From: Pseudomonas viridiflava
GTDB taxonomy: Bacteria; Pseudomonadota; Gammaproteobacteria; Pseudomonadales; Pseudomonadaceae
Length of the DNA stretch: 64,000 bases
NCBI RefSeq assembly: GCF_003702045.1
Contig: NZ_RBTP01000003.1
Coordinates: 94,441-158,440 of the forward strand
Reading direction: 5' to 3'
Shown here one piece after another: positions 29,054 to 38,967 of this stretch. The translations under genes and the position numbers were made by a program. How positions within the stretch are numbered: position 1 is the stretch's first letter; every line of letters begins with the position of its first letter. The notes under the pieces are model-generated. The model saw only the letters and a list, made by a program, of their open reading frames with translations. It did no database searches and had not been told where the DNA came from.

Positions 29054-31306
29054 TCAGGCGCCTTTTTTCAGTTTGCGCAGGTTGCTGATGACCGATTCCA
29101 GCGCGCGATCAAACAGCAAGGCATCGTCCAGTACACGCACAGCGCCGCGGCGAAACTCGACCGCGAGCCCCATACGGGTCTTTTCCAGGACTTTCATCCC
29201 GGTGCGATTGACGAACACATAACGGCCGCTTGGCTCGACGATGGCGGTCAGCTTGCAGCGCAGCTTGTGTTCTTCGTCTTCCTGGATCTCGACCCAGCAC
29301 CCGACGCGCAACGTGTCCACCATACGCAGACCGGCATCGTCTTCAGGCAACTGGACCGTAGACTCGGCCAGACCAGCCTCCTCAGGCGCGATCAGGACAA
29401 TCTCTTCCATGACCTCCATCATGCTCGGGCCTTCAGTGACGCAAATCATCGGCGAGTCGATAAGGGTCTCATCGACGTGGCCGTCCTGCTGGCGGGAGAA
29501 ATACTGAAAGGCCTGGACGTGCAACGACTCCAACTGGCTGAAAAACTCACTGGTGGCGAACGGGTCGAACGCCGCACTGGACAGGCCGTCACGCAACGCC
29601 TTCAGCAACCCTGGCACCAGTTCCAGCAGTTGCTGACGGGCTTGAGGGTCGTCGTGCAGCTCCACGCTCCAGATGAGTTCGTCCATTGTGGTCAGCCCGG
29701 CCTGCCACTCGGCAGAGCCGTCGCCGTGCTTGAGACAGGTCAACAGCAGAACCTTGCTCCAGGCTTCCTGTAACAGGCGCACCACGGCTTGCGGCAACGT
29801 CTTGCCGAGGAGACGCTGATTGAGTTCCTGCTGCACCCGCTGGCGCGCCAGTTCGGCTCGCGCTCGCCCTTCCTCGGCATCTCGCGTGCGCTGTTCGAGC
29901 AGCTCGCTGCGCCGGCGCTCATCGCTGGTGAATGCCAGAAAATCGGCCAGCAACTCGGAAAAAATCGCCGGGTCGTCGACAAAATCATTGAGCAGGCGCT
30001 GCACGATCTGCTCGACACGCAGGTACAACGAATCACGCTGATAGTCGTCACGTCCGCCCCAGCCGAGGGCCGCAGTGGCGATCTCGTTGAGTAGGCGCCG
30101 AGCAGGATGGCTGCCTCGGCTGAAGAAACTCTTGTCGAGTACCGCCACCTTGAGCATTGGGATTTGCAGGCGTCCGATCAGCGCTCGTAGCGAGGGCGGA
30201 AGATTTCGATCGTCCAGGATGAACTCGAACAGCATCGCAATCAGATTGATCACATCCTCATCACCCGAGCCCACACTGCGAGACTTGCCGCTGCGGACAC
30301 TGACACGGGTCAGCAGTTGCTCAAGCTGATTACGCAGGTCGAACTCGTCGGCGGTTTCCTGCGACGGCACGTACTGCTGCAAATGAGAGAGCAGGCGCAA
30401 AAGGTCCTTGCTGGAGATGGGCCGCACTTCGGCATTGGGCTCGTGCCGTGGGGTCAGGTTGCCGCGAACCTGCAACAGCAGCTCTTGCAGCGCGGAAAAC
30501 ACTTCATGCACACCCTTGTCGAGCTTGTCTGCCGCCTGGGCCAGCGCAGGGTCGGACAACTCCGAAGGGCGAGGCCTTGATGCGGGCCGGTCGGACGAGC
30601 GCCGCGCAGGCAACGCTTTCATGTCCGGCAGAACACCTGTGGCAATCAGCAGTTGATTGGACTCGCCGTACAAGTGATCGGTATTGCTCAAAACATAGCG
30701 TTCGAAGAGCTTGAGAATAATCAGTTTGACCTTGATCTCGACGCCCAGATTGCGCGCGGACTCAAGAAACAGCCTGCACAGGATCGCCGGCCCCATCGGG
30801 TTGGTTTCATCGGTGATGGGCTGAGGCAACAGGGCGTTCAGGCGTGCCGTCAATTGGCCGAGAGCAAGGCTGTCACGACTCATGACCTTGGCAACCATCG
30901 CGTCCACGGCCACTGTCTTTTCCAGCTCATCGTTCTGAACCAGTGCCAGCTTGTCGAATGAAACGGCCGCTGGGATGGCAGGTTCGGTAATTCGATATTG
31001 GCCAAGCGCCAGGAACGACTCATAAAACTTGTCGAGAAAGCCGCGCTCGATGCTTTTGCGCTTGAGGCGGAGGTCGCGCATCGCTTCGAAAAAGATGTTC
31101 TGGTCGGTGTTATTACGGGCCCGATCAGCCATTTCGAAAAGGGTGTCGTCGGCGTTGTCGAACAGCGCCTGCAAAGCGTCCTTCAACTGCTGCGCCGCCT
31201 TGTCGCGCACCTGAAGTAACACGACGGGCAGCCGAGCCAGAGGCGTATGAGCACCCGGCATCGAAGACATTTTGCTCAACGGCACTACTTTTTCGTCGTT
31301 CGGCAT
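29054..31306 (-). CDS. DUF1631 domain protein
   Basis: A 750-residue soluble protein of the DUF1631 family, recognised from its position (next to nadC and ampD, as in P. aeruginosa) and its overall helical, Arg/Glu-rich character. The C-terminal 100 residues look like a PilZ-like beta domain (LRVGCWVEIQEDEEHKLRCKL, SGRYVFVNRTGMKV). A helical, charged stretch near residues 455-500 (RTRDAEEGRARAELARQRVQ) is probably a coiled coil. Function is unknown. AGGGGGTG precedes the ATG. Confidence is high for the gene and modest for the PilZ-like reading. Confidence 0.88.
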   Translation of the reverse strand: MPNDEKVVPLSKMSSMPGAHTPLARLPVVLLQVRDKAAQQLKDALQALFDNADDTLFEMADRARNNTDQNIFFEAMRDLRLKRKSIERGFLDKFYESFLALGQYRITEPAIPAAVSFDKLALVQNDELEKTVAVDAMVAKVMSRDSLALGQLTARLNALLPQPITDETNPMGPAILCRLFLESARNLGVEIKVKLIILKLFERYVLSNTDHLYGESNQLLIATGVLPDMKALPARRSSDRPASRPRPSELSDPALAQAADKLDKGVHEVFSALQELLLQVRGNLTPRHEPNAEVRPISSKDLLRLLSHLQQYVPSQETADEFDLRNQLEQLLTRVSVRSGKSRSVGSGDEDVINLIAMLFEFILDDRNLPPSLRALIGRLQIPMLKVAVLDKSFFSRGSHPARRLLNEIATAALGWGGRDDYQRDSLYLRVEQIVQRLLNDFVDDPAIFSELLADFLAFTSDERRRSELLEQRTRDAEEGRARAELARQRVQQELNQRLLGKTLPQAVVRLLQEAWSKVLLLTCLKHGDGSAEWQAGLTTMDELIWSVELHDDPQARQQLLELVPGLLKALRDGLSSAAFDPFATSEFFSQLESLHVQAFQYFSRQQDGHVDETLIDSPMICVTEGPSMMEVMEEIVLIAPEEAGLAESTVQLPEDDAGLRMVDTLRVGCWVEIQEDEEHKLRCKLTAIVEPSGRYVFVNRTGMKVLEKTRMGLAVEFRRGAVRVLDDALLFDRALESVISNLRKLKKGA

Positions 31307-31641
31307 TACACCCCCTGACAGGAATTACCTGAACCCCATCACAGACTTTCGCGTGCGAAACGATTCCCTTGGCTCAGCGCTACGTCAAACCCCTGACGTC
31401 AAATACAAGTCGGATTATCTGCAAAACCTGTATGCAACGCCAGCAATGTCTTTCGCCACTTATATAAGGTGAGCATCTGAGCCGCTATGGGTGGATAGAC
31501 CCCATGTTTGAACTTCCATCGCAAAGCTTTTTACAAAACCGACCAACAGCATGTCTCAATCGCAAGACATCCCCTCTGGCACGGCTGGGTTACAGGGGAG
31601 TGGTGCCTTATACTCGGGCTACTTTGTGAGTGGAGCCCGCT
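31307..31641. other. Non-coding gap between the DUF1631 gene and nadC
   Basis: This 335-nt divergent gap must carry both promoters. For nadC a TATACT -10-like hexamer is at 31609-31614 with no good -35. The 8-mer ACGTCAAA is repeated at 31382-31389 and 31397-31404, the second beside a TGACGTCA palindrome. I see no convincing small gene. Confidence 0.4.
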
Positions 31642-32490
31642 ATGCCGAATTTACGCCTTGCCGCCCTGACCGCCGAAATCGAAGCCAATGTGCGTCGCGC
31701 ATTGCTTGAGGATGTGGGCAGTGGCGACATTACTGCGCAGTTGATCCCGGAAGGACGACTGGCCAAGGCCACGATCATCTCGCGGGATGCAGCCGTCATC
31801 GCAGGCACTGCTTGGGTCGATGCGGTGTTTCGCCAGCTGGATCCCCGCGTAGCCGTGCATTGGCAAGTGAGCGACGGAGACAGGGTCACGCCCAATCAGG
31901 CGCTGTTTCATCTGGAGGGCCCTGCCCGCTCTCTGCTGACAGGCGAGCGCAGTGCGCTCAACTTTCTGCAATTGCTGTCCGGTGTTGCAACCCGCGCCCG
32001 GCATTTTGCAGACATGGTGTCGGACACCCAGGTCAAATTGCTCGACACCCGCAAGACGCTGCCGGGCCTGCGACTGGCGCAGAAATATGCGGTGACCTGC
32101 GGTGGCTGCCACAACCATCGCATCGGGCTGCACGATGCGTTCCTGATCAAGGAAAACCACATTGCGGCCTGTGGCGGTATCGCTCAAGCCATCGAAGCGG
32201 CTCACAAGATCGCGCCGGGCAAACCGGTGGAAGTCGAAGTAGAGACCCTGGCCGAACTCAAACAGGCGCTTGACGCTGGTGCGGACATCATCATGCTCGA
32301 CGAGTTGAGCCTTGAGGATATGCGCGAAGCCGTCCGGCTCACTGCGGGCCGCGCTAAGCTTGAAGCCAGTGGCGGTATCAACGATGACACGCTACTGACC
32401 ATCGCGCAGACCGGTGTGGATTATATTTCCATCGGTGCCATGACCAAGGACGTCAAAGCGGTAGACCTGTCCATGCGACTGAGCGCCTGA
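31642..32490 (+). CDS. nadC: Nicotinate-nucleotide pyrophosphorylase (carboxylating)
   Basis: NadC (282 residues) converts quinolinate and PRPP to nicotinate mononucleotide in de novo NAD synthesis. Family motifs include [51 protein letters not shown] with [20 protein letters not shown], and [10 protein letters not shown]. The ATG is preceded by GGAG at 8 nt; an in-frame GTG four codons earlier is a weaker choice. In P. aeruginosa nadC is followed at once by tRNA-Thr and pilA, but here by the Ter cluster. Confidence 0.97.
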   Translation: MPNLRLAALTAEIEANVRRALLEDVGSGDITAQLIPEGRLAKATIISRDAAVIAGTAWVDAVFRQLDPRVAVHWQVSDGDRVTPNQALFHLEGPARSLLTGERSALNFLQLLSGVATRARHFADMVSDTQVKLLDTRKTLPGLRLAQKYAVTCGGCHNHRIGLHDAFLIKENHIAACGGIAQAIEAAHKIAPGKPVEVEVETLAELKQALDAGADIIMLDELSLEDMREAVRLTAGRAKLEASGGINDDTLLTIAQTGVDYISIGAMTKDVKAVDLSMRLSA

Positions 32491-32547
32491 CAGCCCGGCC
32501 TCTCCAACCGTGATGAAACGAAGCAGTCCTGATCAGGAGCAAACGCC

Positions 32548-33636
32548 TTGCAAGACTGGTATGTAATGAATGCGGGCAAGCAACTCGGCCCGCTGGACGC
32601 CCCGGCGGCACGACTCATCGCCCGCGAATCACCGGGTGCCTGGTGCTGGAAACAGGGCATGGCGGACTGGAAACCTATCTATCAGGTCGCCGATGTACGC
32701 GCTCTCAAGAAAGATGGCGTCACGCCCTTTCCCGATCCGACACCGGACATGATCCAACCCAAACCGCCGGCATTGCCCGCCCACGCATCGCCGCCCGCTG
32801 CATCGGCACCACCGACCAGCACGCCATCGCTAAAGCGGCCTTCCTTCACGCCTGTCCCCAACGCTTCGGGCGGTTATGGCTCCGGACAAGCCACTGACGG
32901 GGTGGATTTCAAGCTGTATGGCACGGAAACCCAGTTCGTCGAGCTGGAGCTTGATCGCGGCGAAAGCGCGGTCGCCGAGGCCGGGGCGCTAATGTACAAG
33001 ACCTGTGATGTGCAGATGGAAACCATTTTCGGTGACGGTAGCAATCAGTCGTCAGGGCTATTGGGCTCGCTGTTCGGCGCCGGCAAACGCATGCTGACAG
33101 GCGAAAGCCTGTTCACCACGGTCTTCTCGCAACAGGGCGCAGGCAAAGGCCGCGTCGCGTTCGCCGCGCCCTACCCCGGCACCATCCTGCCGCTGAACCT
33201 GAGCGACTTCGGTGGCAAGCTGATCTGCCAGAAAGACAGCTTTCTGGCCGGTGCCAAAGGCGTCTCTATCGGCATTCAGTTTCAAAAAAAGATTTTGACC
33301 GGTCTGTTCGGCGGCGAAGGCTTTGTGCTGCAAAAGCTGGAAGGCGACGGCTGGGTATTCGTGCACATGGGCGGTACGGTGCGCAAAATCGAACTGTCGG
33401 CAGGCGAAGGACTGGATGTGGACACTGGCTGCCTGGCGGCCATGACACAGACCGTCGATTACGACATACGCATGGTGGGCGGCGGCATCAAATCAATGCT
33501 GTTCGGCGGCGAAGGCATGTTCTTCGCGAGGCTCACCGGCCCTGGCACCGTATGGCTGCAAAGCCTGCCATTCTCACGTCTGGCAGGACGCATGCTGGCA
33601 GCCGGCCCGGCGGGTGTGGGCAGAAGCGAACGATAA
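32548..33636 (+). CDS. AIM24 family protein with N-terminal GYF_2-like domain
   Basis: A 362-residue two-domain protein. Residues 1-50 look like a GYF_2 domain (DWYVMNAGKQLGPLDAPAAR ... WCWKQGMADWKPI). After a Pro/Ala-rich linker (about 65-110), the rest is an AIM24/TIGR00266 beta-helical domain (about 125-345). AIM24 proteins are of unknown biochemical function; related TIGR00266 proteins occur with Ter and stress gene clusters. It appears to start at TTG, 11 nt after AGGAG. It lies 57 nt beyond nadC and 53 nt before the TerD-vWA gene, with which it is probably co-transcribed. Confidence 0.82.
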   Translation: MQDWYVMNAGKQLGPLDAPAARLIARESPGAWCWKQGMADWKPIYQVADVRALKKDGVTPFPDPTPDMIQPKPPALPAHASPPAASAPPTSTPSLKRPSFTPVPNASGGYGSGQATDGVDFKLYGTETQFVELELDRGESAVAEAGALMYKTCDVQMETIFGDGSNQSSGLLGSLFGAGKRMLTGESLFTTVFSQQGAGKGRVAFAAPYPGTILPLNLSDFGGKLICQKDSFLAGAKGVSIGIQFQKKILTGLFGGEGFVLQKLEGDGWVFVHMGGTVRKIELSAGEGLDVDTGCLAAMTQTVDYDIRMVGGGIKSMLFGGEGMFFARLTGPGTVWLQSLPFSRLAGRMLAAGPAGVGRSER

Positions 33637-33689
33637 CGTCGGCGATGTCATAGAGGGTGCATGTGCGCCCTCATCACCAAGGAAGAAAC

Positions 33690-34931
33690 ATGCTCATCAC
33701 TCAGGGTCAACGCATCCCTCTGTCCACACTGATTCAAGGCACCGACCTGACGCTGTCGATCGCGATCACGTCTGCTCATGTCATCGACTACGTGTGCTTC
33801 GGGGTCGATGCCAGCGGCAAGCTGTCCGATGACCGCTACATGATTTTCTTCAACCAGCCCGCCAGTCCCTGTAACAGCGTCAAACAAGTCAACGGTGGCG
33901 ACTTCCAGCTCGCGCTAGCCGGCCTGCCCGCCTCCATCGACCGACTGGTGTTCACCGCATCCATCGACGGGGCCGGGGCCATGAGCGATATTCAGGCCAG
34001 CCATTTCAGCGTTCGGGAAAACACTCAAGAAGTGGCCCGGTGCGAATTTTCCGGCGCAACGTTCGCGGCCGAGAAGGCCATCATGGTGGCGGATATCTAC
34101 CGGAAAAATGGCGAGTGGCGTATCGCCTCGAACCTGCAGGGTTACAACGCAGGGCTCGACGCACTGGTGGTGCATTTCGGTGGCGAGATTGCCGAGGCAC
34201 CTGCGCCTGCCGCCCCTGTACCGGCAAAGATCTCTCTGGAAAAGAAAATTGCCGCAGCTGCACCGCAGTTGGTGAGCCTGGCCAAGAAAGCACAAGTCAG
34301 CCTTGAGAAGGCCAACCTGACCGACACAAAGGCACGGGTCGGCCTGGTACTCGACGCATCGGGCTCCATGAATCCTCAATACACCCGTGGGCACGTTCAG
34401 GAAGTGGTAGACCGGTTGATTCCGCTTGCCGTGCACTTCGATGACGACGGCGCGCTGGACTGCTGGGCGTTCGGTGCCAAACCCCAACAATTGTCGGCGG
34501 TCACGTTGGCCAACTTCAAGGACTTCATCAAGACCGATCACGGCGGATGGAAAGACTGGGAGCTGGGCGCGCGTATCAACGACGAACCCAAGGCGATGCG
34601 CAAGGTCATCGATTATTACAAGCAGTCGGGAGACAAAACGCCGGTCTACATTCTGTTTATCAGCGACGGCGGCGTTCACCAAGACCGCGAAATCAGCAAG
34701 CTGATGGTCGAAGCCGCAAAACTGCCTATCTTCTGGCAGTTCGTGGGACTGGGTGGACGTGGCTACGGAATCCTGGAAAAGCTGGACGACATGGACGGTC
34801 GAGTCGTCGACAACTGCAATTTCTTCGCCCTCGACCGGCTCGACGAAGTGCCGGAAGAAAAGCTGTATGACTTGCTGATGGAAGAGTTTCCGGACTGGCT
34901 CAAAGCGGCCACGGACGCGGGAATTCTGTAA
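33690..34931 (+). CDS. TerD-vWA fusion protein (TerF-like)
   Basis: A 413-residue protein. Residues 1-170 form a TerD-type beta-sandwich (MLITQGQRIPLSTLIQG, FAAEKAIMVADIYRKNGEWR). A linker of about 45 residues rich in Ala, Pro and Lys comes next, and residues about 215-405 are a von Willebrand A domain with an intact MIDAS start (GLVLDASGSMN). This architecture is called TerF in Ter systems and is thought to be a metal-dependent adaptor. I start it at the ATG after AAGGAAG. It converges on the 13-gene ter operon and ends 20 nt before the shared terminator. Confidence 0.9.
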   Translation: MLITQGQRIPLSTLIQGTDLTLSIAITSAHVIDYVCFGVDASGKLSDDRYMIFFNQPASPCNSVKQVNGGDFQLALAGLPASIDRLVFTASIDGAGAMSDIQASHFSVRENTQEVARCEFSGATFAAEKAIMVADIYRKNGEWRIASNLQGYNAGLDALVVHFGGEIAEAPAPAAPVPAKISLEKKIAAAAPQLVSLAKKAQVSLEKANLTDTKARVGLVLDASGSMNPQYTRGHVQEVVDRLIPLAVHFDDDGALDCWAFGAKPQQLSAVTLANFKDFIKTDHGGWKDWELGARINDEPKAMRKVIDYYKQSGDKTPVYILFISDGGVHQDREISKLMVEAAKLPIFWQFVGLGGRGYGILEKLDDMDGRVVDNCNFFALDRLDEVPEEKLYDLLMEEFPDWLKAATDAGIL

Positions 34932-34950
34932 CACCTGGCAGCCCCCCAAT

Positions 34951-34982
34951 AAAAAAACCCGCCATCGCTGGCGGGTTTTTTT
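34951..34982. terminator. Bidirectional intrinsic terminator of the Ter cluster
   Basis: Stem AACCCGCCA/TGGCGGGTT with a four-base loop, flanked by seven A before and seven T after, so it functions in both directions. It lies between the convergent TerF-like gene (ends 34931) and the last terD (ends 35000), closing both transcription units. Confidence 0.95.
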
Positions 34983-34999
34983 GGGCGCAATGCTCGGGG

Positions 35000-35578
35000 T
35001 TAGCCGATCGACACGCCGTGTGCTTCTGCCAGCGACTTGAGGCCGCCTGCGAAGCCTTGGCCGATGGCCTTGAACTTGAACTCTTCGCCATTGCGATACA
35101 GCTCACCGAAGATCATCGCCGTTTCGGTCGACGCATCTTCCGACAGGTCGTAGCGAGCGATTTCCTTGCCATCAGCCTTGTTCAGAACGCGGATGTAAGC
35201 GTTCTGCACCTGACCGAAGTTCTGCTTGCGCTCGTCAGCAGAGTGGATGGTCACTGCAAACACCAGCTTCTTGACCGTGGCAGCCAGGCCAGTGAGCTTA
35301 ACCACAGCAGACTCGTCGTCGCCGTCGCCAGCACCGGAACGGTTGTCGCCCAAATGCTCAACCGAGCCATCGGCCGACTTTTTGTTGTTGTAGAAAATGA
35401 AGCCGGTTTCGTCCAGTACCTTGCCGTTTTCACCCACGATGAAAATGGACGCATCCAGGTCGAACTCGGTGCCGTCGGTAACGCGCGGGTCCCAACCCAG
35501 GCCTACGGTCACTTCCGTCAGGCCAGGTGCTTCTTTGGACAGGGAAACGTTACCGCCTTTACTCAGACTTACAGCCAT
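35000..35578 (-). CDS. terD: TerD family protein (copy 2)
   Basis: A 192-residue single-domain TerD protein. Calcium-binding acidic motifs of the family are clear: [20 protein letters not shown] near residues 25-45 and [16 protein letters not shown] near 77-92. TerD domains are Ca2+-binding beta-sandwiches tied to tellurite, phage and colicin resistance and oxidative stress. It is last in the operon, 36 nt after a closely similar terD, and is bounded by the bidirectional terminator. Confidence 0.95.
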   Translation of the reverse strand: MAVSLSKGGNVSLSKEAPGLTEVTVGLGWDPRVTDGTEFDLDASIFIVGENGKVLDETGFIFYNNKKSADGSVEHLGDNRSGAGDGDDESAVVKLTGLAATVKKLVFAVTIHSADERKQNFGQVQNAYIRVLNKADGKEIARYDLSEDASTETAMIFGELYRNGEEFKFKAIGQGFAGGLKSLAEAHGVSIG

Positions 35579-35614
35579 GTTCTTGATCCTTTTCTAGAAG
35601 AATGTGGGGACGAA

Positions 35615-36190
35615 TCAGAAGTTCATGCCATACGAATTGGCAACGGCCTTCAGACCGCCAGCATAACCCTGGCCAATTGCACGGAATTTCCACTCGCCAG
35701 CATTGCGATACAGCTCGGCGAAAACCATCGCCGTTTCGGTCGATGCATCTTCGGCAAGGTCATAACGAACGACTTCGGCGGAGGACTTTTCATTCACCAC
35801 GCGGATGAACGAACCGCCTACCTGACCGAAGTTCTGCTTGCGGGCGTCAGCTTCGTGAATGGTCACGACAAAAACGATTTTCTCGACGTCGGCAGGTACA
35901 CGCGTCAGGTCAACCTTCACGACTTCGTCATCGCCGTCGCCAGCGCCGGTACGGTTATCACCGGCATGCTCGACGGAGCCGTCGGCGCTCTTCAGTTGGT
36001 TGTAGAAAATGAAGTCAGCTTCACTGCGGACCTTGCCATTGGCGGCCAACAGAAATGCGCTGGCGTCCAGGTCAAAATCCTGGCCGTCAGTGGCACGCGG
36101 ATCCCAGCCCAGGCCAATGAGAACATTGGTCAGGGTCGGGTCGGTTTTCGACAGCGAAAGGTTGCCACCTTTTTGCAGAGTCAAAGCCAT
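35615..36190 (-). CDS. terD: TerD family protein (copy 1)
   Basis: A 191-residue TerD protein with the motifs [20 protein letters not shown] and [16 protein letters not shown]. It resembles the downstream copy over its whole length (same phrases such as [15 protein letters not shown] against [15 protein letters not shown]), so the pair arose by duplication. One may correspond to TerE of enteric ter operons. It lies 29 nt after terC. Confidence 0.95.
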   Translation of the reverse strand: MALTLQKGGNLSLSKTDPTLTNVLIGLGWDPRATDGQDFDLDASAFLLAANGKVRSEADFIFYNQLKSADGSVEHAGDNRTGAGDGDDEVVKVDLTRVPADVEKIVFVVTIHEADARKQNFGQVGGSFIRVVNEKSSAEVVRYDLAEDASTETAMVFAELYRNAGEWKFRAIGQGYAGGLKAVANSYGMNF

Positions 36191-36219
36191 GATTCGGTTA
36201 TCTCCTATATCCAGTGTTT

Positions 36220-37254
36220 TTACGCTTTTTCTTCGGCCGGTTCTTCTTTACCCGGGAACAACAGGCTAGCGACGATACCGATTACCAGAACAACCACGAC
36301 GACCAGCAGGCTGGCGTTGGCACTGATCTCGTAACCGTGATGGAAAATGTGGTTGGTCGCATTCAGGCCCAGCTTGAGAGCGATGAAGAACAACAGTGCG
36401 ATAACCGCTTTCTCCAGATGCACCAGGTAACGCTTGAGGGCTTCAAGAACGAAGTACAGGGTACGCAGGCCCAGAATCGCGAACAGCATCGCCGAGAACA
36501 CGATCAAAGGCTCGCGGCTCACGGCGATGATCGCTGGCACAGAGTCGAACGCAAACAGCACGTCGGAGATTTCAGCCACGACCAGACACAGGAACAGCGG
36601 CGTTGCGAACAGCGCACCTTTGGCAGCCAGGGTAATGCCGGCGTTCTCGGGTTTCTTGACCTCTTCTTCCAGCACCGAACGGCGTACGAAGAAGTTGCTG
36701 CCGTGCAGCTTTGGCCAGACCGGAAACAGCTTCTTGGCGAAGCGATAAGCCATGTGCTGGGAGTAGTCGATCTCTTCGTCGTCGTCATCACCGGCACGCA
36801 GCATCATGATGGCGGTCCAGGCAACGATGATTGCGAACACCACTTCGACCCACGGGCCCAGGGCCAGCAGGCCTGTACCAATGGCAACGAAGATGCCGCG
36901 GAAGACGATGGCACCGATGATGCCCCAGTACAGAACGCGGTGGCGCAGGCCATCCGGGATTTTGAACCAGGTGAACAGAGCCATGAACACGAACAGGTTG
37001 TCGACGCTCAGTACTTTTTCCAGCGCATAACCTGTGACGAACAGGGTGGCCACTTCAGAGCCGTGCTGAACATACAGAAAGCCGGCGAACGCCAGCGAAA
37101 TAGCAACCCAGAAAACCGACCAGGCCGAAGCCTGGGCGAGCGTAATCGGCTTGTTCCCACGGTGAGAAAACATGTCGATGGCCATAGCCGTAATGGCCAG
37201 GCCAATGAATACGGCCATCGTGAGTGGAGGGAAGCCTAGAGAGGTGCTTTCCAT
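36220..37254 (-). CDS. terC: TerC family integral membrane protein
   Basis: TerC (344 residues) has about nine membrane helices. The two conserved acidic motifs are present: [16 protein letters not shown] in the third helix and [14 protein letters not shown] in the seventh; both line the presumed ion path. Relatives (Alx, YceF, MeeF types) export Mn2+, and in Ter systems TerC is proposed to anchor TerB and TerD proteins to the membrane. A long acidic loop (GDDDDEEID) follows the fifth helix. It sits 26 nt after terB. Confidence 0.95.
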   Translation of the reverse strand: MESTSLGFPPLTMAVFIGLAITAMAIDMFSHRGNKPITLAQASAWSVFWVAISLAFAGFLYVQHGSEVATLFVTGYALEKVLSVDNLFVFMALFTWFKIPDGLRHRVLYWGIIGAIVFRGIFVAIGTGLLALGPWVEVVFAIIVAWTAIMMLRAGDDDDEEIDYSQHMAYRFAKKLFPVWPKLHGSNFFVRRSVLEEEVKKPENAGITLAAKGALFATPLFLCLVVAEISDVLFAFDSVPAIIAVSREPLIVFSAMLFAILGLRTLYFVLEALKRYLVHLEKAVIALLFFIALKLGLNATNHIFHHGYEISANASLLVVVVVLVIGIVASLLFPGKEEPAEEKA

Positions 37255-37280
37255 TTAACTGCGTTCCTTAGGGTGAAAAA

Positions 37281-37730
37281 TTACAGGTCGAAATCGGACG
37301 GGTTCAGGCCAAGCTCACGACAGATCGTGCGGCAGACTTCCCGCTCTTTCTCGTCGAAGCTGCCATCTGCACCACCGATGGCACAGCAGACGCGCACCAG
37401 CAAACGGGCGGCATCTTCTTTTTTCTTGATCTTGCCAATGGTTTTCAGTGCTTCGGCACGACCAATCTCAAAATCGAATTCGAACTTTGAACAGGCATCC
37501 TGAAAACCCTGGATGACGTCTTTCATGTCGAAAACTTTCAGTTCCTGAGAGTTCTGAATGAAACCCGCCATTTTCTGCTTTTCACTGGCGCTGATATCGC
37601 CATCGGCGGCAGACACCAGAGCGCAACCTGAAACCACGGCGTCCATGAATTCGCGATTCTTGAACTTCGAAACTTCGGTTGCCAGTTTGTCACGAGCCGC
37701 TGTTGCGTTTGTTTTCAACCAGTCCAGCAT
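37281..37730 (-). CDS. terB: TerB tellurite resistance protein
   Basis: TerB (149 residues) is an all-helical protein with two repeats, each carrying an acidic metal site: SAADGDISASEKQKMAGF and GGADGSFDEKEREVCRT. It is proposed to link TerC at the membrane with TerD proteins in the cytoplasm. I use the ATG of MLDWLKTNATAA, the usual TerB start; the upstream extension is a terA-side shadow. It lies 52 nt after terA. Confidence 0.95.
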   Translation of the reverse strand: MLDWLKTNATAARDKLATEVSKFKNREFMDAVVSGCALVSAADGDISASEKQKMAGFIQNSQELKVFDMKDVIQGFQDACSKFEFDFEIGRAEALKTIGKIKKKEDAARLLVRVCCAIGGADGSFDEKEREVCRTICRELGLNPSDFDL

Positions 37731-37782
37731 GTCTATCTCCTGTGAAGCGGCAGGGCCGGCTTCAGAAATATCGGAATGTTTT

Positions 37783-38967
37783 TTACTTGGAACCGGCAGC
37801 CCAGCGCATGCCCCAGCCGTAGGCTTTGTCCATGTTGCTGTGGCCATTGTGAAAATCCACACAGCGCGTCACTTTGACGGCACCGTTGTCATTTTCAAGC
37901 AGAGCGATCGCGCACATGCCCTGACGCCCACCTTCTTCGTTCAGACGAACCTCGATGGGCGGCTGGCCTGGGGCATGGATAGTGACCACTCCGTCAGTCT
38001 CTTTCCAGTTTGGCGCGCCTTCATAGATGAATGCGTAGACCAGAATGCGACGAATCTTGCCCCAATGAGCGCCGTTGATGTGCAACCACTCGCCGTCGCT
38101 GACAGAGCCGGTGCGGTCGTCGCCCATCAACTTGATGAAAGGTTCGGTGTTGAGTGAACCGAATGAATTGCCCAGCGCCTGAACAGCCCCTTTGTGGCCG
38201 TCCTGCAATTCGAACAGGCAGCCTACATCAAGGTCGATGGCATTGCTCTTCTTCATCGAGAAGAAGCCACTGCTCTTGGCCTCGCTGCGACGGTTCCAGT
38301 TCAGGTTGACGCGAATCTCGCCAAAGCCCGCGCTGGTCTTTTCCAGGCTGACCGAGGCGCGGGTCTTGTCCAGCGTGATCTTGCTCAGGCTGACAGTCGA
38401 TTTGACCGCAGGCGCCGCAGGGGGCGGCGGCGCTGCAGGTGCAGGTGCAGGCTGATCCTGCGGGGCAGCCACTTCAACGCCGAAGTTTTTTGCCAGAGGC
38501 TCGAGGCCACCCGCAAAACCCTGTGCCACGCAGCGAAATTTCCATGCCCCCTGCCGCAGGTAGAACTCGCCCAGAATAAGTGCGGTTTCCTTCATGCCGG
38601 CAGTCGGAATTTCAGCTTCGATGCCACCTGTGATTGTCAAAGCCAGCCGCGACACGCTGTCGAAGCTCGCCTTGTTCTCATAGATGGTCGCGGTCAGGGC
38701 CACTTTTTCGATGACCGCATCCAGACGGCTGGGGTCAAGAGTGAAGACTGCGCGCCCGGTCGACGTTTCCGTCAACTGCACCGCGCCGCCGTTCACGCTT
38801 TTCTGGCCGTAGAAACACATGTCATGGTCACCGCGGACCTTGCCTGAGCCGGTCAGCAGAAAAGCGGACACGTCGATGTCCGCGCCCGCTAGAGGGGAAT
38901 AGCTGACGTCAACCGTCAAGGGACCGGCAGCTACCGGCGCATTGGCGCCAGGGACAAGTTGGGTCAT
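37783..38967 (-). CDS. terA: TerA-like protein with two TerD-type domains
   Basis: A 394-residue protein with two TerD-like beta-sandwiches. The first is at about 1-165 (GADIDVSAFLLTGSGKV ... ETALILGEFYLRQGAWKF). A Pro/Ala linker (about 172-190) follows, and the second is at about 195-394 (SNAIDLDVGCLFELQDG, MGDDRTGSVSDGEWLHING). This is the TerA architecture. The first domain lacks the DGDD motif, so its Ca2+ binding is doubtful; the second keeps a DDRTGSVSDGE variant. It overlaps terZ by 4 nt. Confidence 0.92.
   Translation of the reverse strand: MTQLVPGANAPVAAGPLTVDVSYSPLAGADIDVSAFLLTGSGKVRGDHDMCFYGQKSVNGGAVQLTETSTGRAVFTLDPSRLDAVIEKVALTATIYENKASFDSVSRLALTITGGIEAEIPTAGMKETALILGEFYLRQGAWKFRCVAQGFAGGLEPLAKNFGVEVAAPQDQPAPAPAAPPPPAAPAVKSTVSLSKITLDKTRASVSLEKTSAGFGEIRVNLNWNRRSEAKSSGFFSMKKSNAIDLDVGCLFELQDGHKGAVQALGNSFGSLNTEPFIKLMGDDRTGSVSDGEWLHINGAHWGKIRRILVYAFIYEGAPNWKETDGVVTIHAPGQPPIEVRLNEEGGRQGMCAIALLENDNGAVKVTRCVDFHNGHSNMDKAYGWGMRWAAGSK

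Noticed and set aside
31272..31472. 66-codon ORF upstream of nadC
   Set aside because: Overlaps the DUF1631 start and has no ribosome site or likeness to a protein family.
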